DNA from: Diadema setosum
Lineage: Eukaryota > Echinodermata > Echinoidea > Diadematoida > Diadematidae
DNA length: 64,000 bases
Direction: 5' to 3'
Assembly: GCA_033980235.1 (NCBI GenBank)
Contig: CM067065.1
Span: 3,539,847 to 3,603,846, forward strand
Shown here piece after piece: positions 1 to 10,494 of this stretch (position 1 is the stretch's first letter; each line of letters opens with the position of its first letter). The notes below the pieces were generated by a model that saw nothing but the letters and a program-made list of their open reading frames with translations, had not been told where the DNA came from and searched no databases. The translations under genes were made by a program, and so were the position numbers.

Positions 1-429
1 TCAAAACAAATTTCTGATGTATTTTATTGTTTTAGGAATTTCTTATGTATTTCTTTGTTTTTGACCTTTTGTTTTATCATTTGTTTTTCTGTAAAATTTA
101 AGACAACCTATTTCAAGCATAATCATGCTGAAAATAATTGATTTCAGCCTATGCAAGTGAAAATATTCATATCTTTTTGAATAAGGTTAGAAAACTCCAT
201 TAAAATCATGTTTTTTGAGCCATTTTCGGTCTGACAGGCATACATGTATATAAAAGGTCATGCAGCGTCGTAACAGTATGCGTGATTTTCGCAAAAATGG
301 TGTCAAAAGATGTGCGAGACTTGAAAGTAAAAAGTCAGTGAACAGCGCGGTCAAAAAAAATCGCACGGCAGAATTGTCGCAAAAAAAACTTTAGGGTTAG
401 GTGTGTCCTTTAGGGTTAAGTGTGTCCTT
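1..429. other. AT-rich non-coding stretch
   Basis: No convincing reading frame, splice signal or repeat boundary is visible. It contains short direct repeats of a GGGTTAGGTGTGTCCTT-like phrase near 394-429 (present twice), immediately before the 3' end of the decayed LINE that follows. Confidence 0.4.
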
Positions 430-1515
430 GTAGCGCTTCCTCTTAACCTCCATTAGTTCACTGTAGAGCAGTCTCTTTGGAAAACACTTGTCGGGCATTC
501 AGAGTAATTGCCTTGCCCATCTAAGCTGCGAGTACTTGAGCATCACATAGCACGCTCTACCAGGCTCTTCTGTCTTGGACTTTGTATGGCATTTGACATG
601 CAGAAAGTTTCAGAGGCATCTGAGGTGGAAGGAGTTCAGATGTCTGGCAGGCTGGCTGTACATCATCAAAGTTTTGCAGGATGACTGTGGGGTACACATA
701 CAGTTAGGTCCGAAGACTAATTCCTCTTCTCTTCCACACCCTGTCTTGTGACTGCTTCCTGCCAAGGTAAACAAATTTGTCTGTCACTTTTAACTTTTAC
801 CATTGGCCATGATGGTTGGCTCTACTTAAGGAATTGCAGGAGCTCTGATGCATCACTTACAATGTAAGTCTCCTTTGTGCTCGTCGTCAGACCGAAGTCA
901 TCACAGGCATTGGGGCATTAGTGGTGCTTTCCTACATGTCAGACTGAGTACCGTAGCATTCAGGGCACAGTGTCAGCAAAGAGAAAGTAACCTGCAATAT
1001 CTCACTGGTCTTTGGATTTTGCCTTCAGTCTCCGTACTGTAGGTTGAATAGTTGTCCATCAGCTCTAAATCTGCAGTCGACTCTGATGTTAACCTCATGA
1101 AAAGCTTTTCTTTAAAGCGCAAAGTCACTGTTTTTCTTTTCCGTTTTATTTTTCCTTTCGCAAAATGTGTTTCGTGTTTCAAGATTAAGAGTTTTATGAG
1201 TATAATTGGTGTTGTATTATATATTCATATTACAGATCCATAGATAGGGCCTCATCCTAGTCAAGCTCTGCTTATGACAGTCTCCTGTATTGATTTCTTT
1301 GTTCATGGATACAGTATGCCTTAATGTTATTTTGATTCATATGTCACTACAGATTGATGTTGTTATGCAAATGATATTTCTTGTATTGATTTGTATGTTA
1401 AACTCTCTCTCTCTCTCTCTTTTGCATACTCTGTATCACTCTGTCTTCATTTGCAATTGTATTTGGAGAAAGAAAATGCAGAAATAAGCCAAATCAAAAT
1501 CAAACCAAAAAGCAA

Positions 1516-2853
1516 CTAGAAATGTCGCTTTGGCGACTGGTATGCCTCCGCCATAATGCATGATTTTCCCAATAGGTCTAGATAGTACATGTGGACACTG
1601 TGTGATTACATTTTCACAAAATTGGCAAAATATTGGAATGACAAGTTTGTCACAAATGTGTTGAATGTTCACCTTCCTTGACGTAGGTTTAATTGGATGA
1701 ATAGGAGAGCATGTATCTAGGGATTTAAGGACTTTAACTTGACTTTGACCCATTCATACATTTAGGCATTGAGTAATTTTCAAGGTACAGGTGTGGAGAA
1801 AAAGTGCAATTTCTGAATTGAATAGTAAATTGTTACCATTTTCATCTGGCCCTTGACCCTAAAATTCATAAGATAATTACTTTCAGGTAGAACATGCATA
1901 ATATGTACTAAGTTTCAAGGTAACTTGAGCCACTTCCGAGATATGGAGGAAAAAGTTAGTTCAGCACTTTCACTTGACCTTTGACCTTTTGACCTTTGAG
2001 GCAAAAAGAGAAAAAAAAAACTTTCCAGAGAATTTCTATTAGGTTACACACGCATACACCAAGTGTAAAAAAATAACCCTGCTGGCATTGCATAAATATG
2101 AGGGTAATAGTAACATTTTGAAGTCTTGCACTTGACCTTTGACCCCTGACCTTTGACCCCATGAACCCTACATTCTCTAGATAATCACTTCCAGTCAGTA
2201 CATGTATATACTTTGTTCCATGAAGATACCCTGAACAATTTTCCAAGGTAAGGAGAAACAAAAAGAAGTTTTAATATTTTTACTTGACCTTTTGACCTTT
2301 GACCTTTGACCTCATGACCCAAACTGTCACCAGAGAATCTTAATTGGGTAATACATGTATACACTAAGTTTCAAGAAAATCTCTTCAGGCATTCAATAGA
2401 TATGGTGGAAATAGTGAAATTTTATGTATTTGACCCTGACCTTTTGACCTTTGACCTTTGACCTCATGACCCAAACTTTCACCAGAGAATCTTAATTAGG
2501 TAAAACATGTATACACTAAGTTTCAAGAAAATATCTTCAGGCATTCAATAGATATGGTGGAAATAGTGAAATTTTATGTATTTGACCTTGACCTTTTGAC
2601 CTTTGACCTTGAGCATGTGCACCCAAAAGTTGATAGGCACAACTTCACCCCCTAATACACATACATGCCAAGTTTCATTAGGATACCTCAACAGGTTTCA
2701 ATAGTTACCTTGTCCACAAAATTCATTACGGACGGACGGAAGGATCGACAGACGGACGGAAGGACGGACGGACGGACGGACGGAAGGACGGACGGACGGA
2801 CAACCCGAAAACATAATGCCTCCGGCACCACTTCGTGGCAGAGGCATAAAAAA
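1516..2853 (+). mobile_element. half-site-bearing repeat element, copy 1
   Basis: This is one of three copies of the same element in the window (others at 10495-11360 and, inverted, 40262-41539). It begins CTAGAAATGTCG, has a small palindrome GTCGCTTTGGCGAC at that end, then ATGCCTCCGCCATAATGCAT. It ends with a second hairpin around CCACTTCGTGG, followed by GAGGCAT and a run of six A. The interior is a string of roughly 130-155 bp modules starting near 1740, 1845, 1975, 2131, 2284, 2431 and 2581. Each carries TGACC(T)-type motifs, often two to four in tandem. A (GACG)n stretch lies at 2730-2800. I see no transposase or other protein. Copies 1 and 3 are nearly identical in the parts I compared, suggesting recent mobility. 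Class is unresolved: a hairpin plus CTAG end suggests a Helitron-like non-autonomous element; the A-run suggests a SINE-like alternative. Confidence 0.75.
2730..2800. repeat. (GACG)n microsatellite inside the element
   Basis: Tandem GACG/GAAG tetramers lie just before the hairpin end of the half-site element. The inverted copy at 40314-40343 shows the same block as (TCCG)n, with a different number of units. Confidence 0.85.
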
Positions 2854-4544
2854 GTCGTTTGTGACAGGGAAGGGCACTGAGTGTTCTCCGTCACGAAATG
2901 AACTTTGCATGGCAGCCAAATTTAGCCATGATCTTCCAGAACCCTACTTGGTAGATGGTGTCAAAAGCCTTTATTAGTCAGGTCTACAAAGGTGCCATAG
3001 AGACCGACATTCTGCTCCTGACACTTCTCTAGGAGTTGACATGCTGCAAAAACTATGTCCACTGCACTGTGACCCTTTCTCAACCAGCATTAACTTTCAG
3101 GTGGTACAGTACATTGTAAGCCTTCATCCAAATGGTCAATTGGGCAGTTCAGCAAGTCTCTGGCCCAGATATTCCTGGCAACAGAAACTAGGGGATGCTA
3201 CAGCAGATGTCGCAGACCTGTTGTTTCCTTTGTGCTTGAAAAAGTGGATGATAAAAGCATCCTTCAGTTCGTGTAGAGTTTTCTCTTCATTCTAACTTGA
3301 CTGTAATAGCTCACAGAGCTTTCTAGTTAGAGTTAGGCCACCCAAGGCATACATTTATGCAGGGATGGAGTCAGCATAAAGTGCTTTTCCACAGGACAGA
3401 CGCTTCACTGCTATTCCCACTTCAGTTTCAGTAGGGATGTCAGCAAGAGAATGATTGGTTGGAATCTGGGGTAGCCTAGCAATTGCTTCCTCACTGATGG
3501 CAGATGGATGATTTCTGATGTGTTCTGCCCAGCGTTAAAGAACCTTTTCCTTGTCCAGATCAGTATATTTCCTTCTGTACTGAGGAAGGGAGACAATCCT
3601 GATGAGGTTGGTCCATAGACAATCTGGAGTGCTTTGTAGTACTAAGTTTTTCATGTCGTGAGCAGCATAAGATGGATGTCATAAGATGGATCTCAGTAGC
3701 TTTATCACATAGCCATGCATCCTTTCCACCCATTCGGCATAGCTTTAGCTGTATGCTTCTTCTGATGTTGACAGGTTGTTGAGGTGTGCTCAATGAAGGT
3801 GATGTTTCTCCTCCAGCAGAGACTGTAGGCATTCATCGATGTCATCAAGCCAGTCCTAGCGCTGTTGTAACAGGACCCACCAGTTGTGAGGCAGCGGCAG
3901 AAGCAATGATACAAAAGAGAGTCCAGTCAGACTCAATATCCAGTGAGTCAACAGTCTGTTGTTGCAGATTGCTGACAATCTCTTTAATCTGTGGCTGTTT
4001 GACATGATCACTCTGCAGCAAAGAGACATCTAGAGAATTCAATGCCTTCATTCCCTGTGGGCGTCTGGGTAGTTGAATCCTGGTATAAATCGAGCTTTGA
4101 GATCATTGAGCGGTGATCTGTCCAGTACTCTGCACTGCACATGACTTTGGTGACTCAAATGTCTTGCCTGTCCCTTTGTCCGACAATGATATAATCCAAA
4201 TATGCCAGTGTTTGGAGCAAGGATGCATCCATGACGTCTTCTTATTGTTGTATAGATGAAAGACGGTGTTGGTAATGAGTAGCTAGTGTGCAGCGCAGGT
4301 TTCCAGTAGATATATGAGATGCTTCTGCCCAGTCAATTTTTCCACAGGACTACTTTCCAGTGATGAATAGTCAGTGCCACCAGTAGTGTTGAAGTCACCA
4401 AGGATAACAAATCTATCTGTTCTGGGCATGATAGAAAAGGTCACTTGCATATCCTCACAGAACCTTTCCTTGACATTATCAGGGATGGCCAGGGTGGGTG
4501 CATAGGCTCTGATAGTGGCATACCACTTTCTGGGCAGTGGTAGT

Positions 4545-4985
4545 CAAACAGCCATCAGGAATGGTTGATACCCTCGACGGCAGTAGTAATTTGGGCAAGG
4601 CACTTTTGTTGTCAGTCCTTTGAATAAGAGTGTACAACGGAAGCATGCTCCTACACACAATCAGGCAATGGTTGATACCCTCAGGGGCAGTAGAGTAGTG
4701 ATTTGGGCAAGGCACTTTTATTGTCAGTCCTTTGAATAAGAGTGTACAATGGAAGCATGCTCCTATACACAATTATGCAAGGGAAATTACAGCTAAATAT
4801 GTTCGAGGGAAGCATGCTCTCACCCACATTTATGTGTGGAGAATGATAGCCACGTATGTATACTGGACGCATGTTTTTACACACACAGTTTGTGAGGAGA
4901 CTGATAGCAAAGTACTGGAAGCATGTCTTTACACACAGTTATGTGAGGAGATACATAGCCAAGGCATGTATGTACACACACACAG
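4545..4985. repeat. imperfect minisatellite, left part
   Basis: A phrase of about 52-60 bp containing GGAAGCATGCTC, TACACACA, TTATGTGAGGAGA and TGATAGCCA recurs near 4640, 4755, 4812, 4867 and 4919. The first part (4556-4750) also contains a roughly 110-bp duplication beginning ATGGTTGATACCCTC. The array resumes at 6395 after a LINE insertion. Confidence 0.7.
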
Positions 4986-6390
4986 CGCCATTTATCTGTT
5001 GAAACATTCAAAGGCGCCCAGCTCTCCCACAAAGTGTCACACATCATCCACAAAGTTGCTGGAAAAGAAGTCTTCAGTTCAGACTTGAAGGTATTGAGGC
5101 TGTTGCAATTCCGAAGATGGACTGGTAGAGAGTTCCACAGACGTGGTGCAACAGAAGAGAAGGCTCTATCCCCATACATTTTTGGGCGGGTATTGGGAAC
5201 ACGAAGAGTCAGGCCGGTACAACGTAGTCCTGGTCATCGCTGTCGTACACTGATAAGTGCAGACAAGTAGCCAGAAGACAAGTTATGGAGAGCCTTATAA
5301 GTAAGCAGTAAGATCTTATACTGCACTCTGCGTTGCACAGGCAGCCAATGAAGCTCACGAAGTATTGGAGAGATATGGTCAAACTTCTTGGTGCCGGTAA
5401 GAAGGCGTGCAGCAGCATTCTGTACAGCCTGGAGGCGTTTGATTGATATTGATGGCAGGCCAGCAAGGAGACAGTTGCAGAAATCCAGTCTAGATGATAT
5501 CACAGCATGAATGATACTTTCTGCAGCACCTCGTGTAAGACAGTGTCTGATCTCAGCAATCTGGCGGAGTTGGTAGTATGCTGACTGACAAACATACAAT
5601 CCATGTGTTTCTCCATACTCATTGTTCTGTCAAAGACTACACCAAGGTTTCTAGCCTTGTTGTTGGGAGATATAGCTTCTTCACCGACTAGAACTGGAGC
5701 ACCAGTGATACTGCTCCTCATGTGTGGAGATAAGAGCAACAGATACTCTGTTTTCTTGTCATTGAGCTTCAAGAAGTTGCTGTTCATCCAACAGCAAATC
5801 TCCTCAATGGCAGCCCCAACAGCAGCAGTTGTACATTCTTCAGCACCTCCAACTTTTGGATCAAAAGTGAGGTAGAGTTGGGTGTCGTCGGCATAGAAAT
5901 GTGCACCAAGGCCATGTTTCTCTACGATAGAACCAAGAGGGGTAATGTAGAGTGTGAAGAGCAACAGACCGAGGACTGAGCCCTGTGGAACTCCATAACA
6001 AAGGGTGGTCTCAGGGGACAGCCTTCCATTGATGACTACTGCTTGTCTTCTGTTGTTGAGGTAAGATCTGAGCCACTGGAGTGCAGTTGCATCAATGCTA
6101 AAATCTTTCCTCAGTCTCTCCAGAAGGACAGTATGGTCAACAGTATTAAAGGCAGCTGTCATGTCAAGTAGAACAAGGGCAACTGCCTTCCTGTCATCAA
6201 TTGTAAGGATGTCATCTGAGACCTTCAAAAGTGCTGTCTCAACGCTGTGATTCTTCCTGTATGCTGACTGAAGGCATTCATAGAGATCATTACCTTGCAG
6301 ATAAGCTGTCAGGCGACTAGCTACAATTTTCTCCATCACTTTGGCAAGGAATGGTAGGTTCGACACTGGGCGATAGCTGGCAAGGTCATA
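4985..6390 (-). pseudogene. 5'-truncated CR1/L2-like LINE, reverse transcriptase
   Basis: The minus strand encodes a reverse transcriptase that starts abruptly at about 6388 with the motif SYRPVSNLPFLAKVMEK, so the endonuclease and 5' half are missing. Then come YRKNHSVETALL, DMTAAFNTVDH, VPQGSVLG and the catalytic FYADDTQLY. The first frame runs to about 5590. The domain then continues in a second frame (about 5600-5235, with SRLDFCN and AARLLTGT) and a third (about 5180-4990, with APRLWNSLP). At least two frameshifts therefore make it non-functional. A GGCGCT-containing tail at the 3' end near 4985 is typical of CR1/L2 elements. It sits inside a minisatellite, which it splits. The group assignment rests on motif resemblance. 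Confidence 0.85.
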
Positions 6391-6394
6391 AAAT

Positions 6395-6965
6395 AGCCGA
6401 TAGTGTACATGTACATGTATGCTCTTTCATACATTTGAGGAGATCGATAGTCAATTGCATAATATGTACAACGGAAGCATGCTCTTACACTGTACACTCT
6501 TACACACAAAGATATGTGAGGAGATTAATTGCCATGCAAGTACAATGTACAAATAATGTACTGTGGATACATGCTCTTACACAAACAGTTATTTGAGGAG
6601 ATTGATAACCAAGTAAAAATATTGTATACATGTACAATGGAAGCATGCTATTACTCACAAAATTATGTGAGATTGAAGTCCATCTTTGTACAATGGAGCA
6701 TACTCTTACACACACAGTACAGTGGACTCCCATTATAACGAAGTCCTATGGACCAGCAGTTTTCTTTCATTATATATAACCGAACAAATAAACATTCAAT
6801 AATATAGAGTGGATAATATTGCAGTCTGACTTTTTACTTTGTTGTAACCATTTCGTTCAATCATGTTCACAAAAATGGGAGTGCACTGTAATGTGAGGAC
6901 ATTGATGGCCAAGGATGATGAATGGAAGCCATGCTCCTACACATACAGTGTTCATGTTATATGTC
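6395..6965. repeat. imperfect minisatellite, right part
   Basis: This continues the array of 4545-4985: GGAAGCATGCTCTTAC near 6473, related units near 6570, 6640, 6698 and 6925, each linked to ACACA...TTATGTGAGGAG. It is interrupted by the MITE at 6720-6888. The same unit on both sides of the LINE shows that the LINE inserted into an existing array. Confidence 0.7.
6720..6888. mobile_element. TA-flanked MITE (pogo-like ends)
   Basis: The 169-bp element starts CAGTGGACTCCCATTATAAC and ends ATGGGAGTGCACTG. The ends are inverted copies, and a TA dinucleotide lies directly outside each end, as expected for a Tc1/mariner/pogo-type target duplication. A second copy is at 36399-36585. There is no coding capacity; the superfamily is inferred from the TA and the CAGTG ends only. 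Confidence 0.7.
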
Positions 6966-7500
6966 AGGAGAAAACAAAACAAAACAAAACAAAAATTATC
7001 AGCCTCAAGGCTGTTTTTCAGTGAGTTTGTATAATCAGGGAGGTGCTAGAGAAGGAGAGGCAACTACTGCTCTCCTTTGAAGTCATGTGCGGCACTGCCA
7101 AGAAGTTATGCGTTCAACTACAGGTGTTACCCATGTGCTTTGACAAAAGAGAGCGTCAATAATCGGGACTAGCGCTCTCACATCTAGAATATTTGCTCCT
7201 ACTGCAATGAGAAGAACATATTGAAAAAAAGCAGACATGGACTCAAGTATTATTTTAAAAAAAAAGTTGTATCGAGGGGTTGCAATGTACATGTAACCAT
7301 GCATCTCAAATCTGACAAAAGTCACAAAGGTTATTTTTAAAGTACAGAGGTAAGCATGAATGAAGGCATTCTAGGTCGACTTCAGGTCTGTTACATAGTT
7401 TCATTCTACATTCATTGTACTAAAATTCTTTCTAATAAAACTTGGAAGCTTTCACCTACTCATAAGGGTCATCTCTTTGCTCTCTCTGTTACCAACTTAC
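6966..7500. other. non-coding stretch, presumed intron of zinc-finger gene
   Basis: It contains an (AAAAC)n run at 6969-6993 and an A-run near 7256. No exon can be supported. If the zinc-finger gene continues, this belongs to its second intron. Confidence 0.35.
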
Positions 7501-9132
7501 CAACACAGTTGTTGAAGTTGTTGTAGCTCAGGTTGACTGCTTCTTGTGTCTGCATGTCTCCTGGAGACAGAGGTTCAACCTTGACAGTTACCTCAGTGGG
7601 ATACTCTACCTGTCCAAACGGAGGCTCCACTTTGAGAATCACTTCAGTGGGATACTCTACTGGTTCAGATGGAGGTTCCACTTTGAGAGTTACCTCGGTG
7701 GGATACTCTACCAGTCCAGTGGAGATGGCCTCAACGTCAGCCTGGTGACTATGAAGTTGCTCTCTTTGTGTGACAATAAACGTTCTGTCATCAGACACTG
7801 AGCTTGTGGTAGGAGAATGATGTACATTGGATACATTCCTATCATCACCATCGCCTGGTGGGGTGGGGCTCTTTTGGGTGTGTCTACATGTATGTCTTGT
7901 CATCAGGTGCTGTCTGAAATCTTCACTGCGTACAAACGCTTCCCCACAATCTTCACACAGAGGTAGCTTGTAAGTCCTGACAAAGACTTCTCTTTCCATC
8001 TCGAGTCTTGGAATGGAGGAAGGTGAACACAGGCGGGTATCACATTCTTCTGCAACTGGGTGTTGAAAGACAAACATTGTATGGAATGAGAAGTTACTGG
8101 CAATATTCACGAAGATGTACATCATTAAATCTATTCATTCTATTGGAATTACATGTATTTCTGGGAAGCGGATAAAATGACCTGTCCTCATAATTAAATG
8201 CTTTAACTAGATAAGTAATGCAACTTAAAAAAAAAAAAAAAAAATACAAGTACCATTGCGATGCCCATGATTGTAATTCATTGTAAGACTTTTACTGAAT
8301 ATGTGACCTGCTACAACGAAAGGATCCGATTTTCTTAAAATGATGTGATATTATTCCCTCTTTCTTCCATTTTCATTTCATATAAAACATGACTCATAAA
8401 AGTACTCAGTTGCCGAGATATTGATGATTTTATGAGACCATGTCGAGTGGTAACGGAAAATGAGCGTTCCAAGAAAACCACCGTCAAAGTGTTCTTTCTG
8501 ACGCAATTGTGATCAAGGGGAGGTAAGACAGTTTTCATCTCTTGACAATAGAAGGTCTGTTCGTACGTTATGTAGCAACCCTAGCGATGTTCATTCAAGC
8601 TTAGCACTAGCGGTCTATGGTCGACCAATCAGTAAAGAGGATGCCACGCATTGACCAATAAAATCATTCCCTTGTTGCCAGGGGCGGAGTTTATCTGCAG
8701 AATTAAATTCAGATTTTCGGACACGTTTCTGTTCCATTGAGGGCGGAAAATAATGGCCCAGAAAAATGTTAATTTCTTGCCTTTCCTCTGAGCATTTAGC
8801 TTTGAGACTTCGGCAGGTGATAGATGAAACATTAGGCCATAACATTATGCCAAAAACAGAAATTTGATGGTTTCCACCAATTTTTATGATCTGACTTCAA
8901 ACTCAGTTTTTCCGCCTCAGCTGTCAGCTACTTTTGGATCCTTTGTCACATTATCATAACAGCACAGCAAAGCAAATCAAAGTGTGACAGAAACTGCTTC
9001 AGCTTGGTAGGAAAAAAAAAAATTACCTGGTTCAATGATGTCTTCCATAAAGTCCTTCCACTGTGATGCATATTCTGCTTCATTTTTGTCATCATCTTCT
9101 TCTACCTCCATCTTAATCCACGAGACAGCCAT
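7501..9132 (-). CDS. C2H2 zinc-finger protein, first two coding exons (partial)
   Basis: Two exons join in frame on the minus strand. Exon 1 is 9132-9027: ATG, 35 codons plus one base, donor CCAG|GTAATT. Exon 2 is 8055-7501: acceptor CACCCAG|TT, 555 bp, strong donor GTAAGT. Together they give 220 residues plus one base. An acidic N-terminus (MAVSWIKMEVEEDDD) is followed by one C2H2 finger, Cys69-X2-Cys72-X12-His85-X4-His90, in the stretch CEDCGEAFVRSEDFRQH. Three 17-residue repeats (VEYPTEV-LKVEPP type) follow at 151-198. A single finger is usually not enough for specific DNA binding, so more finger exons probably lie to the left; none are found between 7500 and 1, where only LINEs and repeats occur. 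Likely a nuclear transcriptional regulator. It could also be a fragment left by repeat insertion. Confidence 0.7.
7568..7711 (-). repeat. three 51-bp coding repeats with SUMO-type motifs
   Basis: Within exon 2 of the zinc-finger gene, VEYPTEVTLKVEPP, VEYPTEVILKVEPP and VEYPTEVTVKVEPL follow each other with a 17-residue period. Each contains a hydrophobic-K-x-E tetrad (Lys160, Lys177, Lys194) with prolines on both sides. That is the pattern of SUMO-acceptor or synergy-control motifs. The DNA repeats are similar but not identical. Confidence 0.8.
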
Positions 9133-9966
9133 GTTGATTTGTTGTATGATGGCGAAGAAGCTGCAGCTGAAAGGAAGCAATAAACTATCAAGTACATCCC
9201 TATCAAAGACTGAATTATTACGTCCTTATAGGTCCCACGATGCAGGCGGGCAGTAGGGTTGATCTGACCTCTCTTATCCGGACATGCTGGGACCGATGCT
9301 CATCTGGATAAGGGATTTGGCTGGGTATGGGAGACTCACTGTATGCTACATGCAGCTGCCTACCCAATGGAAATGGTAGCCACACATGTCCACTGTACAT
9401 GTACATGTAACCTATTGCACACCAAAATGAAATCAATGTGTTGCCAAATTTACCTAATAATATGAGGAATGTATCAAGCAGGTCTTGGAAAGAAAGAGAA
9501 TGAGTGGACAAAAATAAATTTCAAACTTTGATCATCAAGGCTCGGTAAAGTCAACCATTTTTAGATTGATGCTTAAACACAGTACCATACGGAACGATAC
9601 TTGGCACATAACAATTGAGTAAAACTTGTGTGTGATTGTAAGTGTGTGTACAAATTGTGCGATTGAGTAAAACTTGTGTGTGATTGTAAGTGTGTGTACA
9701 AATTGTGCGTGCTACTGTCATTCATCGCCCAGACAATGAACGTGAACCAATGCCAGTCTCGTCATATCGACGGCTGTGCATGTGACCTACACGTAAAGTA
9801 GCAATGAGAATAAGAGAAGCACATACTGTACCCTGTATCAATTTTGCATGAACGTGTCACATCTTCGTCAGCTGGTCTGTGTTTACAGTTCTCTGTTTGC
9901 TCAATGAATGATTGCCTGTACTGTGTTCTGTCCATGTCCTTGTCATGATTTGGGGGTAGTAAATAT
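9133..9966. other. upstream region of zinc-finger gene; non-coding
   Basis: It holds the presumed 5' untranslated region of the minus-strand zinc-finger gene. A weak inverted pair CTCTTATCCGGA / CTGGATAAGGGA at about 9268-9310 next to GGGAGACTCACTG|TA may be a small MITE. No promoter can be placed with confidence. Confidence 0.3.
9614..9709. repeat. 48-bp tandem duplication
   Basis: The segment beginning ATTGAGTAAAACTTGTGTGT is present twice in direct succession with a 48-bp period and no difference that I can see. Confidence 0.9.
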
Positions 9967-10126
9967 CAGAGGGGTGTTTCATCAACGCTTGTCAGTGCCG
10001 ACAAATGTCGGCGCTGACCAATTTCAGCAAAATCCTTGGTTTTGATTGGCTGAGATGCTCTGGTCACCGACTGTTACTATGGTGATTCAAGTTGTCAGCG
10101 CCGACAAACGTTGATGAAACACCCCC
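9967..10126. mobile_element. foldback MITE
   Basis: Ends GGGGTGTTTCATCAACG and CGTTGATGAAACACCCC are inverted copies. The inner parts, CAGTGCCGACAAATGTCGGC and GTCAGCGCCGACAAACG, extend the pairing. No protein. It directly abuts a related element at 10127. Confidence 0.75.
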
Positions 10127-10308
10127 CAGGGGGGCGTTTCATCAACGAGTTCGTCGGAGATTTCGCCGACAAATTTGCTATCAGCCAATCAGACCAAGGA
10201 TTTCATTAGCTTTTAACAGTTGTCAGTGTAAATCCTTGCGTCTGATTGGTTGATAGCAAATTCGTCGGTGAAAACCTCCGACGAACTCGTTGATGAAACG
10301 CCCCCCTG
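10127..10308. mobile_element. foldback MITE, related to its neighbour
   Basis: Starts CAGGGGGGCGTTTCATCAAC and ends GTTGATGAAACGCCCCCCTG. The inverted repeat extends through GAGTTCGTCGGAG / CTCCGACGAACTC and the CAATCAGAC / GTCTGATTG pair, so almost the whole 182 bp can fold. It shares the GTTTCATCAACG terminus with 9967-10126, so the two are one family lying side by side. Confidence 0.85.
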
Positions 10309-10494
10309 AATGCACATCATTTAGATGAAAATTTGATTTGAATGTACATGTTAATTATGGTTACGAATAATATGTAAATCAAATGAGTTTGTGTAGGAAT
10401 TTTGTTTGAATTTGAAATCCCCCTTTTCCCCATATTTATCAGGTTGAGAGAAAAAAAAAAATTCTTGCCGAGACTGCTAGCATGATATCATAAA

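Larger units (their letters stand above)
430..4540 (-). pseudogene. decayed LINE (endonuclease-reverse transcriptase), interrupted
   Basis: Read on the minus strand, short stretches from different frames line up in the order of a non-LTR retrotransposon of the kind often annotated as craniofacial development protein 2-like (RTE/CR1-related endonuclease plus reverse transcriptase). Near 4330-4420 there is an endonuclease segment with VILGDFN. It is followed by a segment resembling the rest of the endonuclease (3850-4300). Around 2900-3050 a reverse-transcriptase piece is legible, in which the element describes an ORF region of the LTKAFDT / AKFGC type. At 1050-1130 I see the FRADGQLFNL-like segment. 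At 450-660 the C-terminal FHLRCL and LRWA...RLLYSELME signatures appear. Frames change repeatedly and stops are frequent, so it is dead. A 1.34-kb repeat (1516-2853) splits the reverse transcriptase, and the segment 1145-1515 matches neither. The exact 5' limit is uncertain. Confidence 0.7.

Noticed and set aside
2665..2919. Open frames with TDGRTDGR or PSVRPSV repeats
   Set aside because: Translation of the (GACG)n microsatellite.
10127..10308. rRNA or structured ncRNA gene
   Set aside because: Strong pairing is fully explained by a foldback MITE with matching tips next to a sister element.
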